64,000 nucleotides of DNA from CAVSWT01 sp963777515 (lineage in GTDB: Bacteria > Bacteroidota > Ignavibacteria > Ignavibacteriales > Ignavibacteriaceae). Each line of letters opens with the position of its first letter. Positions within the stretch are counted from its first letter, which is position 1. The position numbers and the translations under genes were made by a program. The notes below the pieces were generated by a model. That model had not been told where the DNA came from, did no database searches, and saw nothing but the letters and a program-made list of their open reading frames with translations. This document shows positions 49,014 through 58,384 of this stretch, one piece after another. The stretch lies in the NCBI GenBank assembly GCA_963777515.1, contig CAVZQU010000009.1, forward strand, positions 62,001 to 126,000, in the 5' to 3' direction.

Positions 49014-49619
49014 TTAAAAAAATTTTTTATTTAAAATCTCTTTATAAATATTATCCGCTTCATTGTCATTTATATACTGCTCAAGCTGAGACAAACTGTT
49101 ATTATTAGATGAAATCAAATCAAGATTTGAATTAGTGCTGACACTTAACTCATTACCTAAAATTTTAGTAAAAACCGAATCATAAGCATCAGAAGAATTA
49201 ATGTTGAGATCAGATAAACTAACATTATTTAAATATGTACTGGCTGCGGCATTAGCATCTTCAGTGGTTATTTGTGAGACTAATTGCTGTATGCTTTCTA
49301 TATTAGATGTATTACGGGAATTAAATAATAGAAAAGCAGCAAATATTACAGCCACAGCAATACTGCCCGCAAGTGCAAATCTTCCGGAAAATCTTTGAAG
49401 TTTACTTTTTCTCCTCATCCTCTCTCTAAATTTGGGGATTACATTATTAATGTAATCTTCCTTTAACTCTGTTTCTTTAAAAGAAGATAAAAATAATTTG
49501 TAATCTTCAATTTCTTTTTGAAGGTCTGGAGAATTATTTAATTCTTTTTCAAACAATTCTTTCTCTTCCGCAGGCATTTGGTTATCAAAATACCTGATAA
49601 TTTTATCTTTATTATTCAT
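49014..49619 (-). CDS. Probable anti-sigma factor
   Basis: 201 residues. The N-terminal cytoplasmic part IIRYFDNQMPAEEKELFEKE resembles a zinc-less anti-sigma domain; a membrane helix follows (FALAGSIAVAVIFAAFLLF, about 81-99) and then a periplasmic Ser/Asn-rich region. No HCC zinc motif is seen. It overlaps the end of the ECF sigma gene by eight bases, the usual arrangement for a cognate pair. Membrane release by stress is inferred. Confidence 0.75.
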   Translation of the reverse strand: MNNKDKIIRYFDNQMPAEEKELFEKELNNSPDLQKEIEDYKLFLSSFKETELKEDYINNVIPKFRERMRRKSKLQRFSGRFALAGSIAVAVIFAAFLLFNSRNTSNIESIQQLVSQITTEDANAAASTYLNNVSLSDLNINSSDAYDSVFTKILGNELSVSTNSNLDLISSNNNSLSQLEQYINDNEADNIYKEILNKKFF

Positions 49620-50162
49620 AATCTTTCATCAACTCCATTATTTTATTTGCTGCATGAAAGTAATTTGCTTTTAAACCGCCGATACTTTTTCCGGTAATTT
49701 CAGAAATTTCTTCATAAGAAAGATCTTCATATACGCGGAATAAAAAAACTTCACGCTGCTTAGTTGGTATTTTCTGAAGACTTTTTCGACCCGTTCAAGC
49801 TTTTCTTTATCTTCAATATTTTTAATAACATCCTCTGAAAAAGACAACTTACTGCCGGCATCATCATCAATAGAAAATATTTGTCTAATTTTTTTCTTCT
49901 TTAAATAATTAATTGTACGTGTAGAAGTTATCCTATATATCCATGTATACAAAGAAGATTTAAATTGAAAATCTTTCAGCTTCTTATAAAGAACTAATAA
50001 AACTTCCTGTACAATTTCATCAGCATCTAGATGATTGCCTGTCATTCTTCTGGCGTGCCAATAAATTTTATCCTTGTATTTATTAGCAATCATATTGAAT
50101 GCGCTTTCATCTCCAGCTAAATAGTCTTTAATTAATTTAAAGACATATTCATTTTCAGTCAT
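49612..50162 (-). CDS. ECF RNA polymerase sigma factor (one frameshift)
   Basis: About 183 residues. Region 2 is intact: DKIYWHARRMTGNHLDADEI and VQEVLLVLYKKL. Region 4 is in another frame: IPTKQREVFLFRVYEDLSYE and ISEITGKSIGGLKANYFHAA, the sigma-70 region 4 helix-turn-helix. The break is an A5 run near 49790; six As give ERVEKSLQKIP. It is followed by anti-sigma with an eight-base overlap. Target promoters are not evident from the window. Confidence 0.9.
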
Positions 50163-50361
50163 AAACCCCGCTATAATACATCAATTTGACAAACTTTATT
50201 TTTCAAAGGTTTAAATTTTTAATAGCGCAAGACAAAATCCTTTTATAAATAAGCAATTTCTTAAGTTCTTTACAAATTAAACCAAAGTTAAATAGTGATT
50301 GTCAAAGACACAAAATAATAAAAAATTAAACTGTGTATCACAAACATTTAAGGAGAATCAA

Positions 50362-50895
50362 ATGAAGCAACGTACTTTAATAATTGCAGCAACAATTTTT
50401 ACTGCTTTGATATTTACAATATCAATTTCTGCACAAAACAAGACCGGTACTAAACGTATGGGGAAAGAATTCGGTTTAAAAAAATTGAACTTAACTGAAG
50501 CTCAACAATCTCAAGTAGAAAAATTAAGAATTGAGCATCAGAAAAATATGGTTGACTTGCAGGCAAATTTGAAGAAACAAGAAATAGCATTAGAAGAAGT
50601 TACTGCCAACAAAGATTTAAAACGCTCTGATCTTACAAATGCTATTGAAAATATTTCAAAAGCCAAAGATCAAATAGCACTTGCAAGGGCAAATCATTTT
50701 ATGGATGTATATCAAATACTTGATAATACACAAAAAGCACAATGGTTAAAAATGGGAAAAAGAATGATGATGATGAAGAGTATGAAAGACAAACACGGCA
50801 GAATGATGGGACGTAAAATGATGATGAAGAACAATCAAAACATGCCCGCACCCCACCGGACAACAATAATTAACCTTCCCACACTTACTTGCTAA
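50362..50895 (+). CDS. Spy-like periplasmic protein with Met-rich tail
   Basis: 177 residues. The start at 50362 is preceded by AAGGAG at a good spacing; an upstream in-frame ATG at 50299 has none. Signal peptide (FTALIFTISISAQ), helices of the Spy/CpxP type (LNLTEAQQSQVEKLRIEH, DLKRSDLTNAIENISKAK) and a tail with many Met (KRMMMMKSMKDKHGRMMG), which suggests soft-metal binding such as copper(I). The last 17 residues differ in character and a frameshift there is possible. It diverges from the ECF sigma gene and may belong to its regulon. Confidence 0.72.
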   Translation: MKQRTLIIAATIFTALIFTISISAQNKTGTKRMGKEFGLKKLNLTEAQQSQVEKLRIEHQKNMVDLQANLKKQEIALEEVTANKDLKRSDLTNAIENISKAKDQIALARANHFMDVYQILDNTQKAQWLKMGKRMMMMKSMKDKHGRMMGRKMMMKNNQNMPAPHRTTIINLPTLTC

Positions 50896-50900
50896 AAAGA

Positions 50901-50927
50901 GGCTCACAAGAAAAGTGAGCCTTTTTT
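50901..50927 (+). terminator. Rho-independent terminator of the Spy-like gene
   Basis: Stem GGCTCAC/GTGAGCC (50901-50907 and 50915-50921), 7-base loop AAGAAAA, then six Ts (50922-50927). It follows the stop of the plus-strand gene by five bases. Confidence 0.9.
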
Positions 50928-51026
50928 ATTTCTCTCTTATGGATATAAATTTGTTTGTTGTTATTTTCAAAATAGATTAAAACTAAATTTAATATACTCT
51001 TCAATTTAATTTTCAGGATAATTCCT

Positions 51027-52233
51027 ATGATTAAAGCAATACGTAAACCTATTTTCATTTTACTTTTATTTGTTTCATCTCTTAGTTCACAGACTATTTT
51101 AAAAGATAATACTTTAAATTCTGAAATAGTTATATCTAAAGAAATTGTTAAAGGATTAACTTATAAGAAAATTGTAAATCATGCGGATTCTCTTTCCGCA
51201 AATGTTCTTGAAATAAATTTAAAAGAAAATAATTTTGTTATTGATGCAATTAAAGCTGAAGACAAAATGGAAGCAAGAGAAAAAACTTCTTCAATGCTGA
51301 AAAGATTGAATATAAAAGATGAAAAAGTTTTAGCTGGTGTTAATGCAGATTTCTTTAATATTCGTACAGGAGAAAATGAAAATAATTTGGTAATTAATGG
51401 AATGATAGCTAAAGGCAATGCAGTAACAGATTCGCCTTATGATAAATTCAATAATATTCATTCGCAATTTGCAATTACATTTGATAACAAGCCGGCAATT
51501 AATAGGTTCAAGTTTACCGGATTTATATTCAATAAAAATAATTCATTAAAGATTAAGAGAGTAAATTCTGAAGCAGATAGCAATTCGATCACGCTTTATA
51601 ATAAATATCAAGGAGATAACAACTCCAGAAATTTTGGACGGTTGGAAGGTTGAAGAAGTTGAGATTACTCCCGTCAGTAAAAATGGTGACACTTTAATTT
51701 GCTTAAATGCACATAAGGCTTATAACTCGGGCAGCAATAACATTCCTAAAAATGGGTTTATACTTTCTATTAACAATTCAATGATTAAAACTTTCGATAA
51801 TACTTTTGCGAACAAAGATACTTTAAAATTATTGTTAGACTTTTTACCTAAAATTAAAAATATAAGAACACTTGTAGGTGGCTGGCCGAGAATAATAGAG
51901 GATGGTAAAAACATTGCCCCGTATGTTGATTCGCTTGAAGGAACATTTTATAAATTTTCAAAAGTTAAACATCCAAGAACCGGGATAGGATTTTCAAAAG
52001 ACAGCACAATAATTTATTTGGTTACGGTTGACGGCAGGCAAGAATCAATGTCGGGAATGTCATTAAATGAATTTGCTGATTTCATGTTATCATTAGGTGC
52101 TTATCAAGCATTAAACCTGGATGGCGGCGGCTCAACTACAATGGTAGTAAATGGGAAAATTGTAAACTCCCCTTCTGATTCAGGTGGTGAAAGAAAAGTT
52201 GGATGTTGTGTTGCTATTTCAGTAAAGGAATGA
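51027..52233 (+). CDS. Phosphodiester glycosidase (NAGPA domain) secreted protein (one frameshift)
   Basis: About 401 residues after bridging a shift near 51619. Signal peptide (LLFVSSLSSQTIL), then EKVLAGVNADFFNIRTGENE (a metal site of the family), DGWKVEEVEITPV, LNLDGGGSTTMVVNGKIVNS and SDSGGERKVGCCVAIS, the signatures of NAGPA/DUF2233. The family cleaves phosphodiester-linked sugars (human uncovering enzyme; YngK of Bacillus, GdmH-like). Substrate unknown. At the break AACAACTCC carries one base too many. Confidence 0.85.
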
Positions 52234-52524
52234 TGAATTCTTTAAGAAATAATTTTAAAATTTAAGTGTGCGTCACAATTTGTTTTCTAAATAAGCATAC
52301 AATTTTATAATTTGATTTACTTAGTAAAAAAATATAGTTTCAACAGAATAATTTTTATAAAATTTCCAATTATTATTTAAGGGGTATTCAAAAAGGGAAA
52401 AAAGATGTAACAATTCAATATTTCATTTCGTTTAAGTAATAAAAGAGAAGGGAAATATTTATACTCTATTTCAGATTAAATAATATACTGAGCTAATCAC
52501 TTCAATTTAATAAAAGGGAAAATC

Positions 52525-53898
52525 ATGAAACATTCCATTTTGTTCACAGCAGCTTTTATCTGTATTTCCATCTTGAAATTAAATGCACAGAATTATGGAC
52601 TTGATAATACTGACCCATCTGTATTTACAAAGTACAGAATACCTGATACTGATTTAAGGTCACTTTGGTTTGGAACAAGCTTATATTTTAATTCAAACAA
52701 ACAGGATTATACTAACGATCCAAGTGCTGATTCCTATTATCATTCTAATTTTGGATATAGTTTGCATCCCTATTATTATTTGTTGAAGGAATCGGATAAT
52801 AAATATTTTAATATTGATGCAAATATAGCCGGTTCCTATAGTCATTCTTATTCTGAAAATCATTACCCAACTGATCCTTTCTTTAGCTCTGACAAAAACA
52901 ATAATTTTTCAACTAATATAACTTTGAGTATCAGTAATAATAATTATTTGAATAGAAGTAATATCTTTTATTCATTGTGCTCGGATATTAATGTAAATAT
53001 GTCTGATTCCAAACATGAAGGTAACTATAGAACTATTTCACATTCTTACAGTGGATCGAAAAATCAAAACTATAAATTTTCATTGGGTGTTGGCGTTGGT
53101 AAAATAAGAAACGTAACTCCTGTTGTAACAGCAATAAGATTCCAGGAGAGACTAAAACAAATAAATCTTTTAGATAAAAACCTCTCAAATGAAACAATAG
53201 AAAATCTTGCCCAACATTTTTCTCGTCAGAATTATTTTTCTATGGTTCATGTAAGGCCCGATAAGTATTTTTGGCAAAGTATTGATAATAGCCTTACAAA
53301 GGATGGTGTTTCTCTAAGTGGATTAAATATGTATTCAAGCGCTTATTTAATGGAATCATTGAATGAGATTAGATTTTTAAGACAAGAAGGATGCATGGCT
53401 GGATTTAATTTTCAATTTAATTATCAAAATACGTATCAAGCAAACGGTGATAATCATCAAATAGATGAAGAATTTTTTACTCTCGGAAATGTATATTTAA
53501 AGTACAGCCACCAGCTTAATTTAAATTCTCAAGTTAATTTTAATTTATCATTAAGTGCTGGTCCAAACGTAATTGCTCATCCCGAATCTAAACAATTTTA
53601 CAGCTTAGATGCAGGTGCAGGCTACAATTATGAAATAACTGATTGGCTTGTTGCTTCGGTTAGCGATCAATTTGGCTTAGAATTTCAAAACAAATCTTTA
53701 CAGCAAAAAATATTAACAAATAGTTTTATGATTGGTGTAAATTATTTTGTTGAAGATAATTTATCATTTAATTTTAATTATAACTGGGGTTATTCTATTT
53801 ATAAAAATTATTATTTATATAATCCATCAACAAACAATAATCATTCAGTAAACATTGGGTTTACTTATTATATAGATAGGGGAATATTAATTAACTAA
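52525..53898 (+). CDS. Unknown outer-membrane beta-barrel protein
   Basis: 457 residues, intact. Signal peptide (FTAAFICISILKLNAQN), then strands rich in Tyr/Asn/Ser such as YYHSNFGYSLHPYYYLL, SLGVGVGKIRNVTPVV, FNFNYNWGYSIYKNYYLY and a final HSVNIGFTYYIDRG, an even-residue hydrophobic pattern of a barrel. No family recognised. It ends at a strong hairpin (53908-53940). Confidence 0.62.
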   Translation: MKHSILFTAAFICISILKLNAQNYGLDNTDPSVFTKYRIPDTDLRSLWFGTSLYFNSNKQDYTNDPSADSYYHSNFGYSLHPYYYLLKESDNKYFNIDANIAGSYSHSYSENHYPTDPFFSSDKNNNFSTNITLSISNNNYLNRSNIFYSLCSDINVNMSDSKHEGNYRTISHSYSGSKNQNYKFSLGVGVGKIRNVTPVVTAIRFQERLKQINLLDKNLSNETIENLAQHFSRQNYFSMVHVRPDKYFWQSIDNSLTKDGVSLSGLNMYSSAYLMESLNEIRFLRQEGCMAGFNFQFNYQNTYQANGDNHQIDEEFFTLGNVYLKYSHQLNLNSQVNFNLSLSAGPNVIAHPESKQFYSLDAGAGYNYEITDWLVASVSDQFGLEFQNKSLQQKILTNSFMIGVNYFVEDNLSFNFNYNWGYSIYKNYYLYNPSTNNNHSVNIGFTYYIDRGILIN

Positions 53899-53907
53899 AA
53901 ATAAAAA

Positions 53908-53940
53908 TGGGAAGCAGTATTTTAGTTATACTGCTTCCCA
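53908..53940. terminator. Convergent stem-loop terminator
   Basis: A perfect 13-bp stem, TGGGAAGCAGTAT (53908-53920) and ATACTGCTTCCCA (53928-53940), 7-base loop. On the minus strand it is followed by TTTTTATTTTT, so it ends the minus-strand gene 54009-55019 as well as, less strongly, the plus-strand gene in front. Confidence 0.85.
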
Positions 53941-54008
53941 ATTTACATTGTAACCTAAAAAATAATTCATTGCTTATAACGTAACTTTATTTCATAATTT
54001 TCAATAAC

Positions 54009-55019
54009 CTACAAACTAATTAACTCATTTAAAAAGAAATACAATCCCTCTAATTGATCAATATGATCGGGAGCGGTATTTCCTGCAAAACCCATAATTT
54101 CAAAACTGCCCTTTTTTGCTTCACTTATTTGCTGTGTACCCATTGGACCCCATTTAAGTACTGGTTCAGCTTTGATATTCATTTTCCTTAACATAAAATC
54201 TGCTGATTCTGTGGTACTTACAAATGTTCCTGGAAAAATTTCTGTATGGGTAAATAAAAATTTCTTCCCATTTTTATTTACAGCGTCTGATGCGAATTTA
54301 AGGAAATATTTATATGAAGTGGAATCAATTTTACCGCCTCTGTACAAGACTTTTCCTTCAGGAATATAACTTGCATGAAGTCCATCCAAAAGTATTATAC
54401 CGAAAACAGCTTGATAATCTTTTTCATTGCTTATAATCTTTTTTATTGCTCCGTATCCGGCACTAAATCCACTTAAAATTATTTTATCAATTTCTATTTT
54501 ATGACTAAGTTTTTTTTCACACCTGCTTTTAATTGAATCTACTAAATGTAAAAATAAGGTAGAATCCCCAAACTGATTGTAATAAACTTTTGACCCAGTA
54601 CCCAAATTAATGATAGCCGCAGCAAATTTTTCTTTCTGCTGCTCAATTGCATATTTCACTGGAATAGAACTGCCATGAAAATGAATTAAGAGATTTATTT
54701 TATTAGCTTCTTGTGTTTTTATCGGGATATAAATTTCAAATGGTTGATTTAATACGTCATTAATTTTAAAATCAATTCCATCAAAATTTTCTTTTTCGAT
54801 TCTTTTATGTTCCCTAACATTTTCAACCATGGGAGAAGGATTTTGGCTCGATACTTTTTTACTGTCTTCTTGTGGAAAGACTAAATTGCTAACTAATAAT
54901 AAAAGTATTATTACATGATGAAAAGAAATACGAAAAGAGAAGCCATCACTCGAATAAAAATTTCTCACAGAAGAAAATTTCTTTTTGAATTTTGATAAAA
55001 AATTCATTCGGTTGTTCAC
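54009..55019 (-). CDS. Secreted alpha/beta hydrolase
   Basis: 336 residues. A hydrophobic signal segment lies at about 32-50 (HHVIILLLLVSNLVFPQ), preceded by about 30 basic residues; the true start may be later. An alpha/beta-hydrolase fold is shown by LLIHFHGSSIPVKYAI (oxyanion strand) and ILSGFSAGYGAIK (nucleophile elbow GxSxG), with His likely near HIDQLEGLY. Esterase or lipase, outside the cytoplasm. Substrate unknown. Downstream it meets the convergent hairpin. Confidence 0.78.
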   Translation of the reverse strand: MNNRMNFLSKFKKKFSSVRNFYSSDGFSFRISFHHVIILLLLVSNLVFPQEDSKKVSSQNPSPMVENVREHKRIEKENFDGIDFKINDVLNQPFEIYIPIKTQEANKINLLIHFHGSSIPVKYAIEQQKEKFAAAIINLGTGSKVYYNQFGDSTLFLHLVDSIKSRCEKKLSHKIEIDKIILSGFSAGYGAIKKIISNEKDYQAVFGIILLDGLHASYIPEGKVLYRGGKIDSTSYKYFLKFASDAVNKNGKKFLFTHTEIFPGTFVSTTESADFMLRKMNIKAEPVLKWGPMGTQQISEAKKGSFEIMGFAGNTAPDHIDQLEGLYFFLNELISL

Positions 55020-55047
55020 AAATGCAATTATCTTATTTAGAAGAAAA

Positions 55048-55755
55048 TTATTTTTTAGGATTTGTAGGCCTTAAATCTATTTCACTCATCAAAGCAGTAA
55101 CAGGTAATTTCATAATTGCTAATACTGCATGTGCAACATCTTCAATATGTAATATAATATCTTTTTTTCTTTGTAATCCACTACCAAATTCGGTATAAAC
55201 AGAACCGGGACAAACTGCTGCAACTCTAATATCATATTGTCTTACTTCCAGCATTAAGGAACGTGTAAATCCAAGCAGTGCATGTTTTGTTGCTGAATAC
55301 ATTGTCCCACCAACAAATGAATTTTTACCGGCAAGCGATGCAATATTAATTATTGAGCCGCTCTTTCTTTCAATCATTCCATTTATAACTGCTTTAGTGA
55401 AATTATAAACTCCATAGAGATTAGTATCAATTTGAATTTTAAATTCATCCAAAGTTGAATCAACAAATGGCTTTATAATACCGATTCCGGCATTATTAAT
55501 TAAATGATCAACTTTGCCAAATTTGTCTTCAATTTCTTTAACAGATTTATTCACAAACTTTACATCATTCACATCACCGGAATAATATTTACATTCAACT
55601 CCCTTATCTTTAATTTCTTTTTGAACTTTTTTCAAAGCTTCAATATCTCTTCCAAATATCATAACATCATGATTTTCTTCTGCTAATTTTAAAGCTATTC
55701 CATATCCAATTCCCCTGCTGGCACCTGTTACAATTGATAAATCTTTTTTACTCAT
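55048..55755 (-). CDS. Short-chain dehydrogenase/reductase, sepiapterin-reductase-like candidate
   Basis: 235 residues starting MSKKDLSIVTGASRGIGYGI (TGxxxGxG cofactor loop); NNAGIG and Ser-Tyr-Lys catalytic set as IINIASLAGKNSFVGGTMYS and ATKHALL. Preceded by AAGGAG. It follows the first SDR with a one-base TAATG overlap. An apparent longer frame reading on from the first SDR is a frameshift product, because the other frame gives the normal SDR ending IQGDL. By position in a folE-PTPS unit it may reduce a side-chain keto group of a pterin. Proof is lacking; NAD(P) preference not read. Confidence 0.85.
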   Translation of the reverse strand: MSKKDLSIVTGASRGIGYGIALKLAEENHDVMIFGRDIEALKKVQKEIKDKGVECKYYSGDVNDVKFVNKSVKEIEDKFGKVDHLINNAGIGIIKPFVDSTLDEFKIQIDTNLYGVYNFTKAVINGMIERKSGSIINIASLAGKNSFVGGTMYSATKHALLGFTRSLMLEVRQYDIRVAAVCPGSVYTEFGSGLQRKKDIILHIEDVAHAVLAIMKLPVTALMSEIDLRPTNPKK

Positions 55756-56471
55756 TATAAATCTCCTTGAATTGGCTCTGATTACAATTTCTTCACTTAC
55801 CATATTTCCTTTTTGCAAATAAGCCCAAACTAAAATTTGAGCAATGTCTTCTGGCTGCATCATTCTTTCACTATTTTGATCTCTAATTTCTTTAGACCAC
55901 ATTGGTGTTTCAGTTGCGCCTGGAATTACATTAATAATTTTTATGTTTTTGTCACGAACTTCTTCTCGCAAAACATTTGTATAGCCAAGTAAGCCCATTT
56001 TTGCAGCAGTATAAACACTGCTTTGAGTAAATATTTTTTTTGCCGCAACTGATAACACATTTATAATTGTTCCGCTTGCCCTGCTCAATCATGTGCGGCA
56101 ATACATATTTTATGGTATAAATTGATCCGAGCAAGTTAGTATTAATTATATCATCAATTTCATTTGTTGAATTATCGACTGCACTTTTAAAAGAAGTTAT
56201 TCCGGCATTATTAATTAAACAATCAATTTTACCTTCTGCTAATATTTTTTTTACAGTTTGATCGACATTTGCAGAAGAAGCAACATTGCATGGGAAAATA
56301 TTTACACTTAAATTTTCTTTTTCTAATTCTTTGTTCAATCTTTCAAGTTCAATTGTTCGCCTTGACAGAAACAAATACATTTGTTCCAATTTTAGCAAAC
56401 TCAATTGCTGCTGCTCTGCCAATTCCAGAACTTGCACCGGTTATCCAGATTCCAGATTTTGTTTTAGCCAT
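55755..56471 (-). CDS. Short-chain dehydrogenase/reductase (three frameshifts)
   Basis: About 238 residues when shifts near 56370, 56095 and 55770 are bridged. Start at 56471 with GIWITGASSGIGRAAAIEF (cofactor loop); then LINNAGITSFKSAVDNS, SGTIINVLSVAAKKIFTQSS, YTAAKMGLLGY (catalytic Tyr/Lys) and VIPGATETPMWSK; ends IQGDL. Eight bases separate it from folE. With folE, PTPS and the next SDR it forms a likely biopterin-type unit; a fabG-like role remains possible. Confidence 0.82.
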
Positions 56472-56479
56472 TATTCTTT

Positions 56480-57046
56480 CTATATATTTTTACTTGAAAT
56501 TAAATTTAAAAATTCACCTCTTGTACGTGCATCTTCTTTAAAAATTCCGTGCATCGCACTTGAAGTAGCAGATGAATTTTGTTTTTCAACTCCGCGCATC
56601 ATCATGCACATATGAAATGCTTCTGAAACAACAGCAACACCAAGAGGATCTAAATATTTATTTATTGTATCTGCAATTTGCTGCGTCATTCTTTCCTGCA
56701 CTTGAAGCCTTCGTGCAAATACTTCTACAATTCTTGGAATTTTACTTAGCCCAACAATTTTGCCATTTGGGATATATGCTACATGAACTTTTCCGTAAAA
56801 AGGAAGTATATGATGTTCGCATAAACTGTAAAAATCTATATTTTTTACTAAAACCATTTCATCATATTTTTCATTAAAGATTGCACCATTTAATACTTCT
56901 TTGATATCTTTATTATAACCCGAAGTTAAAAATTCATAAGCTTTGGCTACACGTTTAGGCGTGCTTTTTAATCCTTCGCGTTTTGGATCTTCCCCAATTT
57001 CTTTTAACAGGTCAACTACTAATGATTGAACATGACTGTTATTCAA
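56480..57046 (-). CDS. folE: GTP cyclohydrolase I
   Basis: 188 residues. TTG start at 57046 with AAGGAG upstream at the right distance. GTPCHI signatures: LCEHHILPFYGKVHVAYIP, LSKIPRIVEVFARRLQVQER, LTQQIADTI-like and EAFHMCMMMRGVEKQNS, with zinc ligands Cys and His in CEHH and Cys in HMCM. It opens GTP to 7,8-dihydroneopterin triphosphate, the first step of folate and biopterin synthesis. It follows PTPS directly (stop of PTPS 3 bases before). Confidence 0.96.
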   Translation of the reverse strand: MNNSHVQSLVVDLLKEIGEDPKREGLKSTPKRVAKAYEFLTSGYNKDIKEVLNGAIFNEKYDEMVLVKNIDFYSLCEHHILPFYGKVHVAYIPNGKIVGLSKIPRIVEVFARRLQVQERMTQQIADTINKYLDPLGVAVVSEAFHMCMMMRGVEKQNSSATSSAMHGIFKEDARTRGEFLNLISSKNI

Positions 57047-57048
57047 GG

Positions 57049-57457
57049 TTATTCTCCTTTGTATTCAAAATAATTATTTTCGGTTTCATAAAGCTTAACC
57101 GAATAAAGTTTTCCATTTGGAATTTTATCTAACTAACTGTTTCCATATTGCCATAGTAATATTTTCTGAAGTTGGGATTATTCCTTTCATAAAATCAGTA
57201 TCAATATTTAAATTTTTGTGATCAACTTTTTCAATAACATTTTCACGAATAATTTCTTTTAACTTTTTTATATTTAAAACAAAACCGGTTTCGGGATCAA
57301 CTTCTCCGGCAATTACAACTTCCAAAGTATAATTATGTCCATGCCAATTTGGATTACTGCATTTCCCAAACATTTTTTCATTTTCTTCATCACTTAAATT
57401 TGGAAGAAATAATCGATGAGCAGCACTAAAACTTTCCCGCCTGGTAAGATAAATCAT
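57049..57457 (-). CDS. 6-pyruvoyl-tetrahydropterin synthase (one frameshift)
   Basis: About 135 residues. The zinc and catalytic motifs fit the animal-type PTPS more than bacterial QueD: FSAAHRLFLPNLS, GKCSNPNWHGHNYTLEV (Cys and two His), GEVDPETGFVLNIKKLK, DHKNLNIDT and TSENITMAIW. After one shift near 57130 the C-terminus is PNGKLYSVKLYETENNYFEY with KGE, also PTPS-like. It makes 6-pyruvoyl-tetrahydropterin from dihydroneopterin triphosphate. Three-base gap to folE. Confidence 0.9.
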
Positions 57458-57460
57458 TTT

Positions 57461-57927
57461 TTAATCTTTCAATTTTTTAATAGCTTCCATCACTTCTTTA
57501 TTATGATTTGGAACTTTAACTTTGAAAATATTTTTTTGATCTTTCCATCTGCATCAATAATAAATGTAGTTCTTTCAACTCCCATATATTTTCTTCCGTA
57601 CATGCTTTTTTGTTTCCACACTCCATACTTTTCAACAACTTCTTTGTTTTCATCTGCTAAAAGAGTAAATGGTAAATTATATTTTTCCGCAAACTTTTTA
57701 TGAGATTCAACTGAATCGGGACTTACACCAAGTATCACAGCATTAATATTTTTAAACTTTGGAAATTCATCTCTGAAATTGCAAGCCTCAGCAGTACAGC
57801 CGGAAGTATTATCTTTTGGATAAAAATATAAAACTACATTTTTACCTTTATAATCACTTAAGGAATGTAAGTTTCCATTTTGATCTTTAAGCTTAAATGC
57901 AGGTGCTTTTTTACCTTCTTCCAACAT
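57461..57927 (-). CDS. bcp: Thioredoxin-dependent peroxiredoxin (BCP/PrxQ; one frameshift)
   Basis: About 155 residues. FKLKDQNGNLHSLSDYKGK, VVLYFYPKDNTSGCTAEACN with peroxidatic Cys (SGC) and resolving Cys (EAC) five apart, FRDEF and SMYGRKYMGVERTTFIID are BCP hallmarks. The C-terminus is in another frame (VKVPNHNKEVMEAIKKLKD) joined by one T in the T4 run near 57535. It detoxifies peroxides in the cytosol. The stop precedes PTPS by three bases. Confidence 0.94.
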
Positions 57928-58040
57928 TAAATTTTCTCCATATTTTTTTAATTATAAACATTCGTTAAACAAAACAAAAAGTTATAAACCCAGTCTTTTA
58001 AGAAACGGGTTTATTTAATAACCTTGCGTAAGATAACTTA

Positions 58041-58361
58041 TTAATAAAGAGGAACCGAGTTATCGACTTCTTTGCTCCAGGCATCAATGCCGCCATCAAG
58101 ATTATATAATTGTGCAAATCCTAAATTCTGTAAATACTCACAAGCCTGGTAGCTTCTAATTCCATGATGGCAATAGATAACAATTTTTTTAATGGATTTA
58201 ATTCCAGTCGCATGCTTATCAAATAATCCTAAAGGCATCAATTCAGAATTTTCAAGTTTAGCAAAATTATATTCCCAAACTTCTCGAACATCAATTAAAT
58301 GAATATCTTCTTTTGCATCAATAAATTTTTTCAACTCGATTGGGCGTAATTGTACTATCAT
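58041..58361 (-). CDS. Rhodanese-like domain protein
   Basis: 106 residues, one single domain. LIDVREVWEYNFAKLENSEL, then YCHHGIRSYQACEYLQNLGF where Cys is the catalytic residue, and YNLDGGIDAWSKEVD. It transfers sulfane sulfur or acts as a delivery protein. Next to two peroxiredoxins, which fits an oxidative-sulfur role but does not prove it. Confidence 0.92.
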   Translation of the reverse strand: MIVQLRPIELKKFIDAKEDIHLIDVREVWEYNFAKLENSELMPLGLFDKHATGIKSIKKIVIYCHHGIRSYQACEYLQNLGFAQLYNLDGGIDAWSKEVDNSVPLY

Positions 58362-58384
58362 ACATTTTCCTTTTCATAATTATT

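Noticed and set aside
50325..50345. CRP/FNR-like site GTGTATCACA before the Spy-like gene and GTGCGTCACA near 52268
   Set aside because: Each matches only half-sites with wrong spacing; no CRP-family gene is in the window.
50299..50361. Upstream ATG of the Met-rich Spy-like gene
   Set aside because: No ribosome site, and the segment before the signal peptide is not signal-like; 50362 has AAGGAG.
52234..52524. Hidden small gene between the glycosidase and the barrel gene
   Set aside because: No frame over 30 codons with a start and ribosome site; the stretch is plain AT-rich leader.
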